Part shown: positions 32,259 through 41,014 of the stretch, in pieces
Position numbering within the stretch: the stretch's first letter is position 1
Layout: each line of letters starts with the position of its first letter
From: CAWDYA01 sp963806495
Lineage (GTDB): Bacteria; Acidobacteriota; Polarisedimenticolia; JACPZX01; DASXTC01
Assembly (NCBI GenBank): GCA_963806495.1
Contig: CAWDYA010000009.1
Coordinates: 248,001 to 312,000, forward strand
Length of the DNA stretch: 64,000 nt
Reading direction: 5' to 3'
The notes under the pieces: model-generated
Told to the model about the DNA's origin: nothing
The model's input: the letters and a program-made list of their open reading frames with translations, nothing else
Databases searched by the model: none
Position numbers and translations under genes: made by a program

Positions 32259-32326
32259 TCACATCCCTCCCGGTGGTCAGAGGAGACCCATTGTAGTACG
32301 GCCACGGCCTCGCCCGCCGCCGCGGC

Positions 32327-32355
32327 TGGACAGCGTGGAACCCCCCGGCTAGAAT
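32327..32355 (+). promoter_or_regulatory. Promoter of the 32362 lipoprotein gene, transcript probably leaderless
   Basis: TGGACA (32327-32332), 17 bases, TAGAAT (32350-32355), then only 6 bases (GCGCAA) before ATG 32362. There is no Shine-Dalgarno. It is one of the clearest -10/ATG pairs in the window. Confidence 0.65.
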
Positions 32356-32361
32356 GCGCAA

Positions 32362-32979
32362 ATGCGAAAATCCACACAGCGAGGTTATCACTATACGTTT
32401 GCGGCACTTCTCGGTGCCATCATCCTCACGGTCGGCTGCTCGGGCGCCGGCGTCAGTGGCGGCGGCGGTGCGACGGGCTCCGCTCCCAACGTGCCGCTGG
32501 GTCCCGTCACCTCGTTCAACGGCCTGGCCTATCAGACGCCCACTTCCTGGGCCACCGATACGCCCTCCAGCAGCATGCGGGTCGCGCAGTACCGCATCAC
32601 TCCCGCGCCGGGCGACTCCGAGCCGGGAGAGTGCGCCCTGTTCCACTTCCCCGGCCAGGGAGGCTCGGTCGAGGCGAACCTGCAGCGCTGGTACGGGCAG
32701 TTCCAGCAGCCCGACGGCGGCAGCACCGAGGAAAGGGCGCGGGTGGAGAACTTCCAGACCAACGGGCTGCCGGTGACGTTCGTCGAGGTGACGGGGACGT
32801 ACACCGCCTCGATGGGCGGCATGGGAGGCGGTGGCGCGAAGACCGGCTACGGAATGGTCGCGGGAGTCATCGTCACGTCCGAGGGGCCGTGGTTCCTCAA
32901 GTGCATCGGCCCTGAGGCGACGATGCAGGCCGTCGCGCCCGGCATGCGCGCGCTGCTCGGCACGGTGCGCCAGCCCTGA
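32362..32979 (+). CDS. Lipoprotein of unknown function
   Basis: A 205-residue protein with a lipoprotein signal peptide (FAALLGAIILTVGC, lipobox LTVGC at Cys26). Glycine- and serine-rich linkers follow, then a domain beginning FNGLAYQTPTSWATDTP with strands ECALFHFPG and FVEVTGTYTA. The Gly-rich hinge GGMGGGGAKTGYG lies before WFLKCIGPEATMQAVAPGMRALLGTV. I recognise no family. The gene shares the TGATG with the amidohydrolase behind it, so both are in one operon. Confidence 0.6.
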   Translation: MRKSTQRGYHYTFAALLGAIILTVGCSGAGVSGGGGATGSAPNVPLGPVTSFNGLAYQTPTSWATDTPSSSMRVAQYRITPAPGDSEPGECALFHFPGQGGSVEANLQRWYGQFQQPDGGSTEERARVENFQTNGLPVTFVEVTGTYTASMGGMGGGGAKTGYGMVAGVIVTSEGPWFLKCIGPEATMQAVAPGMRALLGTVRQP

Positions 32980-34295
32980 TGAAGATGAACAAGAGGCTCC
33001 TCGGGGCCGTGCTGGCCGCGATCGGCCTCGCCCTGTGCGCCACGGCAGCATCGGCGGCGGAGGCGATCGCGGTCAAGGCGGGCACACTGATCGACGGAAC
33101 GGGCGCCGCGCCCGTTCACGGCGCGGTCATCCTCGTCGAGGACGGGCGCATCACCGCCGCGGGGCCTAATGTGACCATCCCGCGGGGTGCGCGTGTCATC
33201 GATCTCTCCGACGCCACCGTGCTGCCGGGGCTGATCGACGCCCACGTCCATCTCGCGGGGCGCTACGTCGGCGAGGGGAGCAACTGGGAGGACGCCGCGG
33301 TTCGCGACCTGCCCCAGGAGGACGCCATCCGCGGCGTGCGCAATGCCCGGCTCACGCTCAGGGCGGGCTTCACCACGGTGCGCAACGTCGGCGCGACCGA
33401 GTTCTCGGACATCGCGCTGCGCGACATGATCCGCGAGGGGGTCGTGGAGGGCCCCCGGATCGTCGCGGCCGGGCACGCCATCGGCATCACCGGCGGGCAC
33501 TGCGACACCAACGGATACGTCCCGGGGATCTTCGATCCCGACATCCGCCACGGCGTCGCCAACGGCGTGGACGAGATGGTCGAGAGCGTGCGGTACCAAA
33601 TCAAGCATGGCGCCGACGTGATCAAGATCTGCGCGACGGGCGGCGTGCTCTCCGAGGGGGATGCTGTCGGCGTGCAGCAGCTCACCGAGGCCGAGATGCG
33701 GGCGGCCGTCGAGACCGCGGCGATGGCCGAGAGGAAGGTAGCGGCGCACGCACACGGCAACGCGGGGATCAAGGCCGCGATCCGCGCCGGGGTCACCTCG
33801 ATCGAGCACGGCTCGACCCTCGACGACGAGGCGATCGCCATGATGAGGGAAAGGGGCACCTTTCTCGTGCCAACGCTGATGGCGCAGGAGGCGGTCGAGG
33901 GTCAGGCCAAAGCCGGCATCCTGACGGGGCACCGGGCCGAGAAGGCTCTCACCATTGCACCGATCGCCCGCGCCTCCTTCCGCAAGGCGGCCGCCGCGGG
34001 CGTGAAGATCGCGCTGGGCACCGATGCGGGCGTGTTCCCGCACGGCACCAACGGGCACGAGTTCACCCTCATGGTGGCCAACGGGATGGACCCGATGAAG
34101 GCGATCGTGGCGGGAACCTCCTCGGCCGCCGAGCTGCTCGGGCTGTCGAGCGAGGTGGGCGCGGTCAAACCGGGCCTGGCCGCCGACCTCGTGGCCGTCA
34201 GGGGGGACCCGCTCTCCGACATCAGGCTGCTGGAGAAGGTGGATTTCGTGATGAAGGGCGGGCGGGTCGTCGTACCCGAATCCCCGAAACCCTGA
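32979..34295 (+). CDS. Secreted amidohydrolase (metal-dependent, Xaa-Pro/Xaa-Arg dipeptidase-like)
   Basis: A 438-residue amidohydrolase. The signal peptide is MKMNKRLLGAVLAAIGLALC ending near AASA. The metal motif is GLIDAHVHLAG; further ligands lie in HAHGNAGIKAA, IEHGST and LGTDAGVFPHG. The family hydrolyses C-N bonds of dipeptides or cyclic amides. It is close in pattern to the Cc2672/Sgx9260-type dipeptidases, though the substrate is uncertain. It starts in the stop codon of the upstream lipoprotein gene (TGATG). A short gap of 7 bases separates its stop from the convergent FG-GAP gene. Confidence 0.85.
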   Translation: MKMNKRLLGAVLAAIGLALCATAASAAEAIAVKAGTLIDGTGAAPVHGAVILVEDGRITAAGPNVTIPRGARVIDLSDATVLPGLIDAHVHLAGRYVGEGSNWEDAAVRDLPQEDAIRGVRNARLTLRAGFTTVRNVGATEFSDIALRDMIREGVVEGPRIVAAGHAIGITGGHCDTNGYVPGIFDPDIRHGVANGVDEMVESVRYQIKHGADVIKICATGGVLSEGDAVGVQQLTEAEMRAAVETAAMAERKVAAHAHGNAGIKAAIRAGVTSIEHGSTLDDEAIAMMRERGTFLVPTLMAQEAVEGQAKAGILTGHRAEKALTIAPIARASFRKAAAAGVKIALGTDAGVFPHGTNGHEFTLMVANGMDPMKAIVAGTSSAAELLGLSSEVGAVKPGLAADLVAVRGDPLSDIRLLEKVDFVMKGGRVVVPESPKP

Positions 34296-34302
34296 TAACG
34301 CG

Positions 34303-37300
34303 TCAGGGGCAGACACCGGCGGAACGCGGCGTCCCGGAGCTCTCGTCGCCGAGCGGGCCGGAGCCACAGCCGTTGCGTGGCCGGATCAGGTAGTAGTAGA
34401 TGCCGCCGGGCGGCGGCAGGAGCGACGAGACGCCCTTGTAGGCGAAAGCGGCCCCTTCGTCGGCCTGGCCGTTGTCGTAACGCGGCGCGCCGACCACCAG
34501 CTCCCCCGGGCCGTCGTTGTCGATGTCACCCGCGCCTGCCACGGTGGCGCCGAAATCCGCATCCGACTGGCCGCCCGAAATGACCTTTGCGGCCGACGTC
34601 GTGAGCCCGCCCGACCCGCCCAGAAAGAGGTAGACCCGCCCTTCGTTCGAGACCGTGACATCGTGTGTGGGCGCGCCGACGACTACGTCCGCGAACCCGT
34701 CGTTGTCGACGTCCCCGGCGGAGGCCACCGCGTCGCCGAAATGAGCCCCGGTCTGCGCGCCATCCGCGACCCATGCGGGTGACGCCCCCAGACCGGCCGG
34801 CGAGCCGAGATAGAGAAACGCCGCGCCCTCGTCGGTCTCGCCGTTGTCGAACAGATAGGCGCCGATGATGACGTCGTCGTACCCGTCGCCATTGACGTCA
34901 CCGGCCCCTGCCACGGACTCGCCGAACGCCGCGCCGGCCTGGCCTCCCTCGGCCGTCCAGGCCGGGCTGGTCGCGAGTCCGCCGGCCGAGCCGAGGAAAA
35001 GCGAGGCCCTTCCCTCGCCCGACTCGCCGTTTGTGAAGTTGGGGGAATCCGACGATGACGTCGTCGTACCCGTCGCCGTTCACATCGCCCGCGGAGGCGA
35101 CCGAGGTGCCGAACCTCCCCAACGCCGACCCGCCGAGCGGACTCCACGACGCCGTCGTGGAGACACCGGAAGCGGTCCCGAGGTAGACGTGGGCCCGCCC
35201 TTCGGCGGCCAGGGTTCCCGTGTACAGTGGCGCGCCGACAATCACGTCGTCCTTGCCGTCTCCGTTGACGTCACCGGCCGACGCGACCGAAGTGCCGAAC
35301 TTTCCGCCGCCCGCGCCCGGCGACACCGCCCAGACAGCGCTCGACGACAGCCCGCCGGACGAGCCGAGATACACGTACGCGCGTCCCCCGGTGTTCGTGC
35401 CGTCGTTGTAGTCGGGCGCCCCCACGACGATGTCTGCGTAGCCGTCGCCGTTGACGTCACCGGCCGGAGCGACCGAAGCGCCGAAGGAGGAGAACTCGAC
35501 GTCGCTCTCGACCGCCCAGCTCGGCCCGGCCGGAGGCCCGAAGGGTGAGCCGAGGAAGACGAGCGCCCGGCCTTCGTGATCCTGCATGTTGGAGTACCCC
35601 GGCGCGCCGATGATGATGTCGGCGAAGCCATCGTCATCCACGTCTCCCGCGGAAGCCACCGAGATCGCGTATCGGGCGCTGAGGGCGTTCCCCTCGCTCT
35701 GCCACAGATCCGGCAGCGGCCCGGAGGTGCTCGCCATGGTGTCCGGCCCCTGGTCCTTCTCCACGCAGGAGGGCGCCGTCATGAAATCGTCCGCACTGCC
35801 GGATTGGAGCACATCATACCGGGCCGAGGCGGAGGTTCCGCCTACGTCGCCGGGGGCCGCCCATGTGAGGGTCGTTCCGCCGGTGTCGTCGACGACGTCG
35901 AGATCGGTCGCCTCGCCGGGGGTCGACCATACCTGGTTGTTGAGCGGCAGGCAGTCGCTCCCGTCGGGAACACCGTCGTTGTCGCCGTCGCCGTCGCACG
36001 GATCTCCCTGTCCGTCGCCATCGGCGTCCGCCTGGCTGGGGTTCGAAATGAACGGGCAGTTGTCGATGCCATCCTGCACCTCGTCGCCGTCGTTGTCGCT
36101 GCACACGCCCGTGTTGACCGGGTTGATCCCGGCACCGGCCGAGGGATTGTGATAGCTGTTGCACTCGCTCTGGACCAGGAGGTTGTTGCCGCCGTGGTCG
36201 GTCGCGTACATGATGCCGCGGCTGTCGGTCACGTGACTCAGACCCGTGTTGTGGCCGTACTCGTGGATCCAGAGCACCGCCTCGGTGCCGAGGTTGCTCT
36301 CGCGCACCAGTGACATCCCGTTGCCGCCCACCCAGGCGCATCCGATGATATTCGACCCGGTGCCGCCGCAGTAGTTTATCGCCCGTACCACGTGGACGCG
36401 TGCGACGGCGTTGTTCAGCACGGCGTTCAGCTCGGAGCTGTTGTCGATGATGTCCAGACCGTCCGCCGCGGAGCCGAAGCTCTGCGCCGTGCCCGAGCGC
36501 GACACCGTGATACAGCACGCGACGTCGTCCGAGTAGTCAGCCCGTCCCGCCCGCAGGCTCGCTTCGTGCAGGATCGAGTCGAGACGCGCGTCGTCCATCG
36601 GGCTCGTGACGTTGACATGGTTGGCATAGGTGAGACGGGAGTCGTCGACCGCGTTCTGCGTGTCGAACAACTCGGCGACGGGCCCGCCGGACAACGACGA
36701 GGCCGTGCCTCCCGCATCGAAGCCCGCCGATGAGGCCGCCGGGCTCCCCGCACCGGCCGGGGCCAGCCCGGTGACGCCGGAGACGGTCTGGTCGAAGAGC
36801 TTGAGGCTCTCGGCCGCCGGGCGCGACAGATCGCGCCGCGCACGGGGATACGTCACGCGTCCGCGGCTGATCTCCCTCAGCCGCCCGCGCGCACGGGGCG
36901 AGCCCGAGAACGCCAGCCCCCGGAACGCCATCTCGAGAAGATCGTCGCGCATCGCGATCGGGTCGGCGGCCCTGGCGGCTGCCAGCTCGAGCGGTCCGCC
37001 ATCGCCGCCCGGCTCGGTCATCGTCATCAGCGCTTCGAGCGCCGCAGCGTCGCCCCGTGCCGCGATGTGGCCCAGCGCCTGAGGTGCGAGCAGCAGGGCG
37101 CGATCCTCCTCGGGGATCCGCGCGTCCGCTGGAGGCGCCGAGAGGAAGCCGATCAGATCCGGTGTGGCGGCCCCCCGATCCAGATGGGCGAGAAAAGCCA
37201 CGATGTTGTCCCGCCGGGGGAAGGACGGATCCGCCAGCAGCTCCCGCAGGACGGAGACGTCGCCTGGAACCAGAACCTGACGTGCCAGCTCGTCCGTCAC

Positions 37301-37465
37301 GCCGTGCAGATACGTGCGCAGCATCGCCTGGCGGACCACCTCCTCGCGGGAGGGCGGGCCGGCGGCGAAGACCAGCGACACCGCCACGCCGATCATCGCG
37401 CAGAGGATCGCGCGGAGCAGGTATCGGTGAGGTTCGGGACGGGCAAGCGCCTGTTCGGAGGTCAT
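34303..37465 (-). pseudogene. Secreted metzincin protease with thrombospondin-3 and FG-GAP repeats, one-base frameshift
   Basis: From ATG 37465 the protein has a signal/anchor segment (LLRAILCAMIGVAVSLVFAA), an HEAT-like helical stretch, and a metzincin zinc site HEYGHNTGLSH near residue 400. A thrombospondin type-3 calcium repeat (DADGDGQGDPCDGDGDNDG) follows, then about seven FG-GAP integrin-like repeats (SVASAGDVNGDGYDDVIVGAP). The frame breaks at the run of five C on the minus strand (35041-35045); the repeats continue in another frame to 34303. Removing one C gives about 1053 residues. A homopolymer error in assembly is likely. The role is extracellular proteolysis or adhesion; the FG-GAP part should form a beta-propeller. 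An in-frame TTG at 37504 overlaps the upstream gene. Confidence 0.85.
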
Positions 37466-37500
37466 GTATCCAACATGTTTGGGCCTAACCGGCCGGAATG

Positions 37501-38658
37501 TCAACCCTGACTTGCATTTCGGCCGAGACTGACGACCCCGGCGAGCGCCCCGAATCCCGCCTGCAGCGCTCCCGGCAGCGCGTTCAGGATGAGCCGCCGT
37601 TTCAGCCCCCGGTACCCCTGCCGGCCCGTGAGCAGGTCCGAGAGAACGTTGCGTATCGCCGGCGAAACACGTGACAAACCCGCCATGCTCTCCAGGAACA
37701 TCTCATTGTAGAACCCGGCGCCATGCCGATGCGCCCAGATCAGGTGCTCCGGGACCCGGGGCGTGCGTGCAATCCCTTCCCCCGTCACTCGATCCGCGAA
37801 AGACACGGCCGAGCGCATCGCCCACGAGATCCCTTCGCGGGTCAGTGGATCGACGAACCCCGCCGCGTCGCCGATGAGGCCCCAGCCGGGGCCCGTTGCG
37901 GGCGGATCGTCGTCCGCCGGGATGAAATACCCCTTCAGGGAGCCGGGCGCCACGTGTCCCTCTGGATAATGCGCTTCGACGAAGCGGTGGAGCAGATCCG
38001 CGAGCCGTGCGGCCTCGATGGCCCTGAAGGTAGAGCAGATACCGACCGAGACGTGATCCGTCCTCGGGAAAGCCCAGAGGTACCCGTCGAGACCCCGGAA
38101 GAACTTCAGCACCATCCCGGTTCGTGCCACACCCGGGACGTACGCGTACAGTGCCAGGGTCAGCTTGCCCGCAGCGATGGGGCCGGACACGGCCCGCCGG
38201 ACGACGCTGCGCACCCCGTCCGCGCCGACGATGAGGTCGAAGGGCCCCAAGGGGCCGGTGGCGGTCGCCACCTCCCAACCCACCATCCCCAGGGAGCGGA
38301 CCGACGTGACCCGGGCCGGCACCAGGTGGGAGCCCGCCGCCTGGGCCCGTTTCCTCAGGAAGGTGTCGAGCTGCGCGCGCCGGAATATGTGGATCCCGGC
38401 CGGCGCGGGCACGACGGTGAGGCGGTCGGACGGCGAGTAGATCCGGACCTCCCGGACGACACGGCGTTCGAGCGACGGGTCCGCGAGCTCCGGGAATTCC
38501 AGGAGCACAGAGGCGGGTATGCCGCCGCCGCAGGGCTTCTCCCCGGTGGGGCGCTCCTCGAACAGCGTCACGTCGAGCCCCGCGGCCGACAGCCTGCGGG
38601 CGCAGGTCGAGCCGGCCGGCCCCCCGCCGATGACGGCAATCCTTCGTTTCACGCGCAT
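37501..38658 (-). CDS. Geranylgeranyl reductase family flavoprotein
   Basis: A 385-residue FAD-dependent oxidoreductase. The FAD motif GGGPAGSTCARRLSAAG is at 9-25. The second FAD site GDAAGFVDPLTREGI is near 276. The arrangement fits the ChlP/geranylgeranyl reductase family, which reduces isoprenoid double bonds, and also related halogenase-like enzymes. Likely substrates are a prenyl lipid or quinone tail, but this is inference. The next gene downstream on the same strand overlaps it by 4 bases if it starts at TTG 37504. A light-responsive regulator with a carotenoid-type context lies nearby, making an isoprenoid role plausible. Confidence 0.85.
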   Translation of the reverse strand: MRVKRRIAVIGGGPAGSTCARRLSAAGLDVTLFEERPTGEKPCGGGIPASVLLEFPELADPSLERRVVREVRIYSPSDRLTVVPAPAGIHIFRRAQLDTFLRKRAQAAGSHLVPARVTSVRSLGMVGWEVATATGPLGPFDLIVGADGVRSVVRRAVSGPIAAGKLTLALYAYVPGVARTGMVLKFFRGLDGYLWAFPRTDHVSVGICSTFRAIEAARLADLLHRFVEAHYPEGHVAPGSLKGYFIPADDDPPATGPGWGLIGDAAGFVDPLTREGISWAMRSAVSFADRVTGEGIARTPRVPEHLIWAHRHGAGFYNEMFLESMAGLSRVSPAIRNVLSDLLTGRQGYRGLKRRLILNALPGALQAGFGALAGVVSLGRNASQG

Positions 38659-38738
38659 GCCCGTGGCTCCGAATGCGCATCGTAGGGAGCCGCGGGCCGT
38701 CGGTCAAGATGAAGTGAAAGCAGTGGCGGCCGGGATCC

Positions 38739-38929
38739 CTACCTGCCCGGCACGACGTGATAGGTCAGCACCGCCGTCAGCTTCGCCTTGTCGGCGAGGA
38801 GCGACTCCAGCGTTCCTGCGGGCACCCTTCCGTCCTCTTCCCATATGACCCCGCCGTTGCGAAGGTCGTCAGGAGTCCGCCGCAGACCATCAGGGCGGCA
38901 CTGATTCCAATCGCTGTTCTGCTTTTCAT
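38739..38929 (-). pseudogene. Decayed fasciclin-domain protein gene
   Basis: ATG 38929, with GGAGGAG upstream, begins a signal peptide MKSRTAIGISAALMVCGGL ending in FATAG, as in secreted fasciclin proteins. The sequence after about residue 30 then loses sense. In another frame the minus strand reads RVPAGTLESLLADKAKLTAVL, then TYHVVPGR and a stop; this is the middle of a fasciclin domain. The first half of the domain is missing and the rest ends at TAG 38739. I read this as an internal deletion plus frameshift. The intact promoter upstream (38957-38985) still points at it. Confidence 0.72.
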
Positions 38930-38940
38930 GTTTGCTCCTC

Positions 38941-38973
38941 CTTGGTCACGTCCTAGACAATACATGGACATTA
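38941..38973 (+). promoter_or_regulatory. Candidate CarH operator array (fasciclin side)
   Basis: Three consecutive 11-mers, CTTGGTCACGT, CCTAGACAATA and CATGGACATTA (38941, 38952, 38963). The last two fit the pattern nnTnnACAnnn that I recall for CarH direct repeats; the first has one mismatch. They cover the -10 box of the minus-strand fasciclin promoter, on the opposite strand. Confidence 0.45.
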
Positions 38974-38985
38974 GCCGTATGTCAA
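38957..38985 (-). promoter_or_regulatory. Promoter of the decayed fasciclin gene
   Basis: On the minus strand TTGACA (38985-38980), 17 bases, TATTGT (38962-38957). Near-consensus. Its -10 box lies inside the direct-repeat array 38941-38973. Confidence 0.6.
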
Positions 38986-39003
38986 GGAGTAATCGAGATT
39001 ATT

Positions 39004-39036
39004 GCTTGACAAATTATGGACACAGCTGTAACGTGA
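39004..39036 (+). promoter_or_regulatory. Candidate CarH operator array and promoter (carH side)
   Basis: Two consecutive 11-mers, GCTTGACAAAT and TATGGACACAG (39004, 39015), fit nnTnnACAnnn exactly, and a third (39026) fits weakly. They overlap the carH promoter: TTGACA 39006-39011, 17 bases, TAACGT 39029-39034, then 6 bases to ATG 39041. This predicts negative autoregulation and a leaderless carH transcript. Confidence 0.5.
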
Positions 39037-39040
39037 TGAC

Positions 39041-40021
39041 ATGACTGAGGAAAGGACGGTCCGGGAGGTCATGCATCCGATCCAGGTCGTATCGCGCCGG
39101 ACCGGGCTCTCCCCGGACGTGCTGAGAGCCTGGGAGAAGCGGTACAAGGCGATCACCCCGTCGCGCAGCCGCGGCAGCCGTCGTCTCTATTCCGACGAGG
39201 AGGTGCGCCGCCTCCAGCTGCTGCGCAAGGCCACTCTCGCGGGTCGGAGCATCAGCCAGGTCGCACGGATGTCCACAGGGGAGCTGGAGACCCTGCTGGC
39301 GGACGACGCCGCCTCGGCCCGGGCGATGGCCGTCACGCCCGGGAGCGCTCACGCGCCGCGCGGTACCGGACCGGAGGGTTACGTGGCGGCGTGCCTGAGC
39401 GCCGTGAGAGAGCTCGACACGGGGGCGCTCCAGACTTCGATCGCGCAGGCGGCCCTGGAGCTTCCCCGCCTGCCCCTCATGCAGGACGTGCTGCTGCCGC
39501 TGTTGCGCCGGATCGGCGACGCCTGGCGTGCCGGGACGCTGCGGATCGCCCATGAGCATCTCGCCAGCGCCGCGGTCCGGTCCGAGCTGGGTCGTCTGCT
39601 CGCGGCGCAGGACGCGCCCGCGACGGCACCCGGCCTGCTGGCGGCGACGCCCGCCGGTCAGGCGCACGAGCTGGGTGCGCTGGTGGCCGCCGTCACGGCC
39701 GCCTCGCAGGGATGGCGGGCGAGCTATCTGGGCGCGAACCTGCCGGCGGAGGAGATCGCGGCGGCCGCACGGATCACCCGGTCCACGGTCGTGGCGCTGA
39801 GCATCATCCACCCCCCGGACGACCCGCGTCTGCACGACGAGCTGCGGCGGCTCGGGAGTCTGCTGCCGTCCGGCACGGCGACGATCCTGGGTGGCGCGGC
39901 GGTCGGCGCCTACGAGAAGACCTGGAGCGGGACCGACGCCACCCACCTCGACGGTATGGAGCAGCTCGCGACAGCTCTCGAGCGTCTCCGCGACACGGCG
40001 GCACGGAGGGAATCGGAATGA
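39041..40021 (+). CDS. CarH/LitR-type B12-dependent light-sensing transcriptional repressor
   Basis: A 326-residue regulator. Residues 12-80 form a MerR-type winged helix (IQVVSRRTGLSPDVLRAWEKRY, RRLYSDEEVRRL). The helical bundle contains Trp162, nine residues, then Glu172-His173, the Wx9EH motif specific to CarH-type photoreceptors that use adenosylcobalamin. In the Rossmann domain His209 in AGQAHELG is in the place of the lower axial B12 ligand. Known members form DNA-bound tetramers in the dark and fall apart in light. It shares a divergent region with the decayed fasciclin gene and overlaps the TIGR01777 gene by ATGA. Confidence 0.85.
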   Translation: MTEERTVREVMHPIQVVSRRTGLSPDVLRAWEKRYKAITPSRSRGSRRLYSDEEVRRLQLLRKATLAGRSISQVARMSTGELETLLADDAASARAMAVTPGSAHAPRGTGPEGYVAACLSAVRELDTGALQTSIAQAALELPRLPLMQDVLLPLLRRIGDAWRAGTLRIAHEHLASAAVRSELGRLLAAQDAPATAPGLLAATPAGQAHELGALVAAVTAASQGWRASYLGANLPAEEIAAAARITRSTVVALSIIHPPDDPRLHDELRRLGSLLPSGTATILGGAAVGAYEKTWSGTDATHLDGMEQLATALERLRDTAARRESE

Positions 40022-40938
40022 GGATCGTCATCAGCGGTGCGAGTGGCCTGGTCGGATCGGCACTGGTGCCATCGCTCACGACGGAAGGTCATGAGGTGGT
40101 CAGGCTGGTCCGGAGGCCACCGGCGGCCGCGGAGAACGCGGTGCAATGGGATCCCGCCGGCTCCGGGCTCGACGCGACTCCCATCGAGGGCGCCGGAGCG
40201 GCGATCCACCTCGCCGGGGAGAACATCGCCGGCGCGCGATGGTCCCCTGCCGTCAAGCAGCGCATCCGAGAAAGCCGGGTCTCCGGCACCCGCCGTCTTG
40301 CCGAGGCACTGGCCGGCATGAAGCGCCCGCCGGGGGTCCTGGTCTGCGCCTCGGCGGTCGGGTTCTACGGCGACCGCGGCGACGAGAGGCTCACCGAGGA
40401 GAGCGCGCCGGGGCGGGGATTCCTCGCCGATGTCTGCCGTGATTGGGAAGCGGCCGCCGCCCCCGCCGCCGCGGCCGGGATCCGCGTGGTCAACCTTCGA
40501 TTCGGGATGATCCTCAGTCCCGCCGGCGGGGCCCTCGGAAAGATGCTCACCCCGTTTCGGCTGGGGCTGGGAGGACGTCTCGGTTCGGGGCGACAGTACA
40601 TGAGCTGGATCGCGATCGACGACGCCGTCAGTGTCATCCATCACGCCATGTCGCACCAGAACCTGTCCGGCCCGGTCAACACCGTGTCGCCCGGGCCCGT
40701 GACGAACCGGGAGTTCACGGAATCGATGGGCCGTGTCCTGCACCGTCCGACGATCTTCCCGGTGCCGGCGCTCGCCGCGCGGCTGGTGTTCGGCGAGATG
40801 GCCGACACCCTGCTGCTGGCGAGCGCCCGTGTCTATCCCGTCAAGCTGTCCGAATCGGGGTACGAGTTCCGCTCTCCCGGTCTCGAGGATGCCCTGCGCC
40901 ATCTGCTGGGCGGGAACACGGCGCACCGTCGCCCTTGA
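40018..40938 (+). CDS. TIGR01777 family NAD(P)-binding epimerase-like protein
   Basis: A 306-residue short-chain dehydrogenase. MRIVISGASGLVGSALVP is the dinucleotide-binding start, AIHLAGENIAGARW and SAVGFYGDRGDERLTE are hallmark segments of TIGR01777. The latter includes the active-site-type Tyr. MSWIAIDDAV is also typical. The catalytic role of the family is unclear. It starts in an ATGA overlap with the CarH gene and must be expressed with it. Members of this family are often neighbours of light-responsive regulators, which suits a photo-oxidative stress role. Confidence 0.85.
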   Translation: MRIVISGASGLVGSALVPSLTTEGHEVVRLVRRPPAAAENAVQWDPAGSGLDATPIEGAGAAIHLAGENIAGARWSPAVKQRIRESRVSGTRRLAEALAGMKRPPGVLVCASAVGFYGDRGDERLTEESAPGRGFLADVCRDWEAAAAPAAAAGIRVVNLRFGMILSPAGGALGKMLTPFRLGLGGRLGSGRQYMSWIAIDDAVSVIHHAMSHQNLSGPVNTVSPGPVTNREFTESMGRVLHRPTIFPVPALAARLVFGEMADTLLLASARVYPVKLSESGYEFRSPGLEDALRHLLGGNTAHRRP

Positions 40939-41014
40939 CGCGGTGGATCCCGCTGGCATATAGATCCGCGATCACGGCGAACGGGTAACGCCGTGGTCGG
41001 GAGCAGGACCCCGC

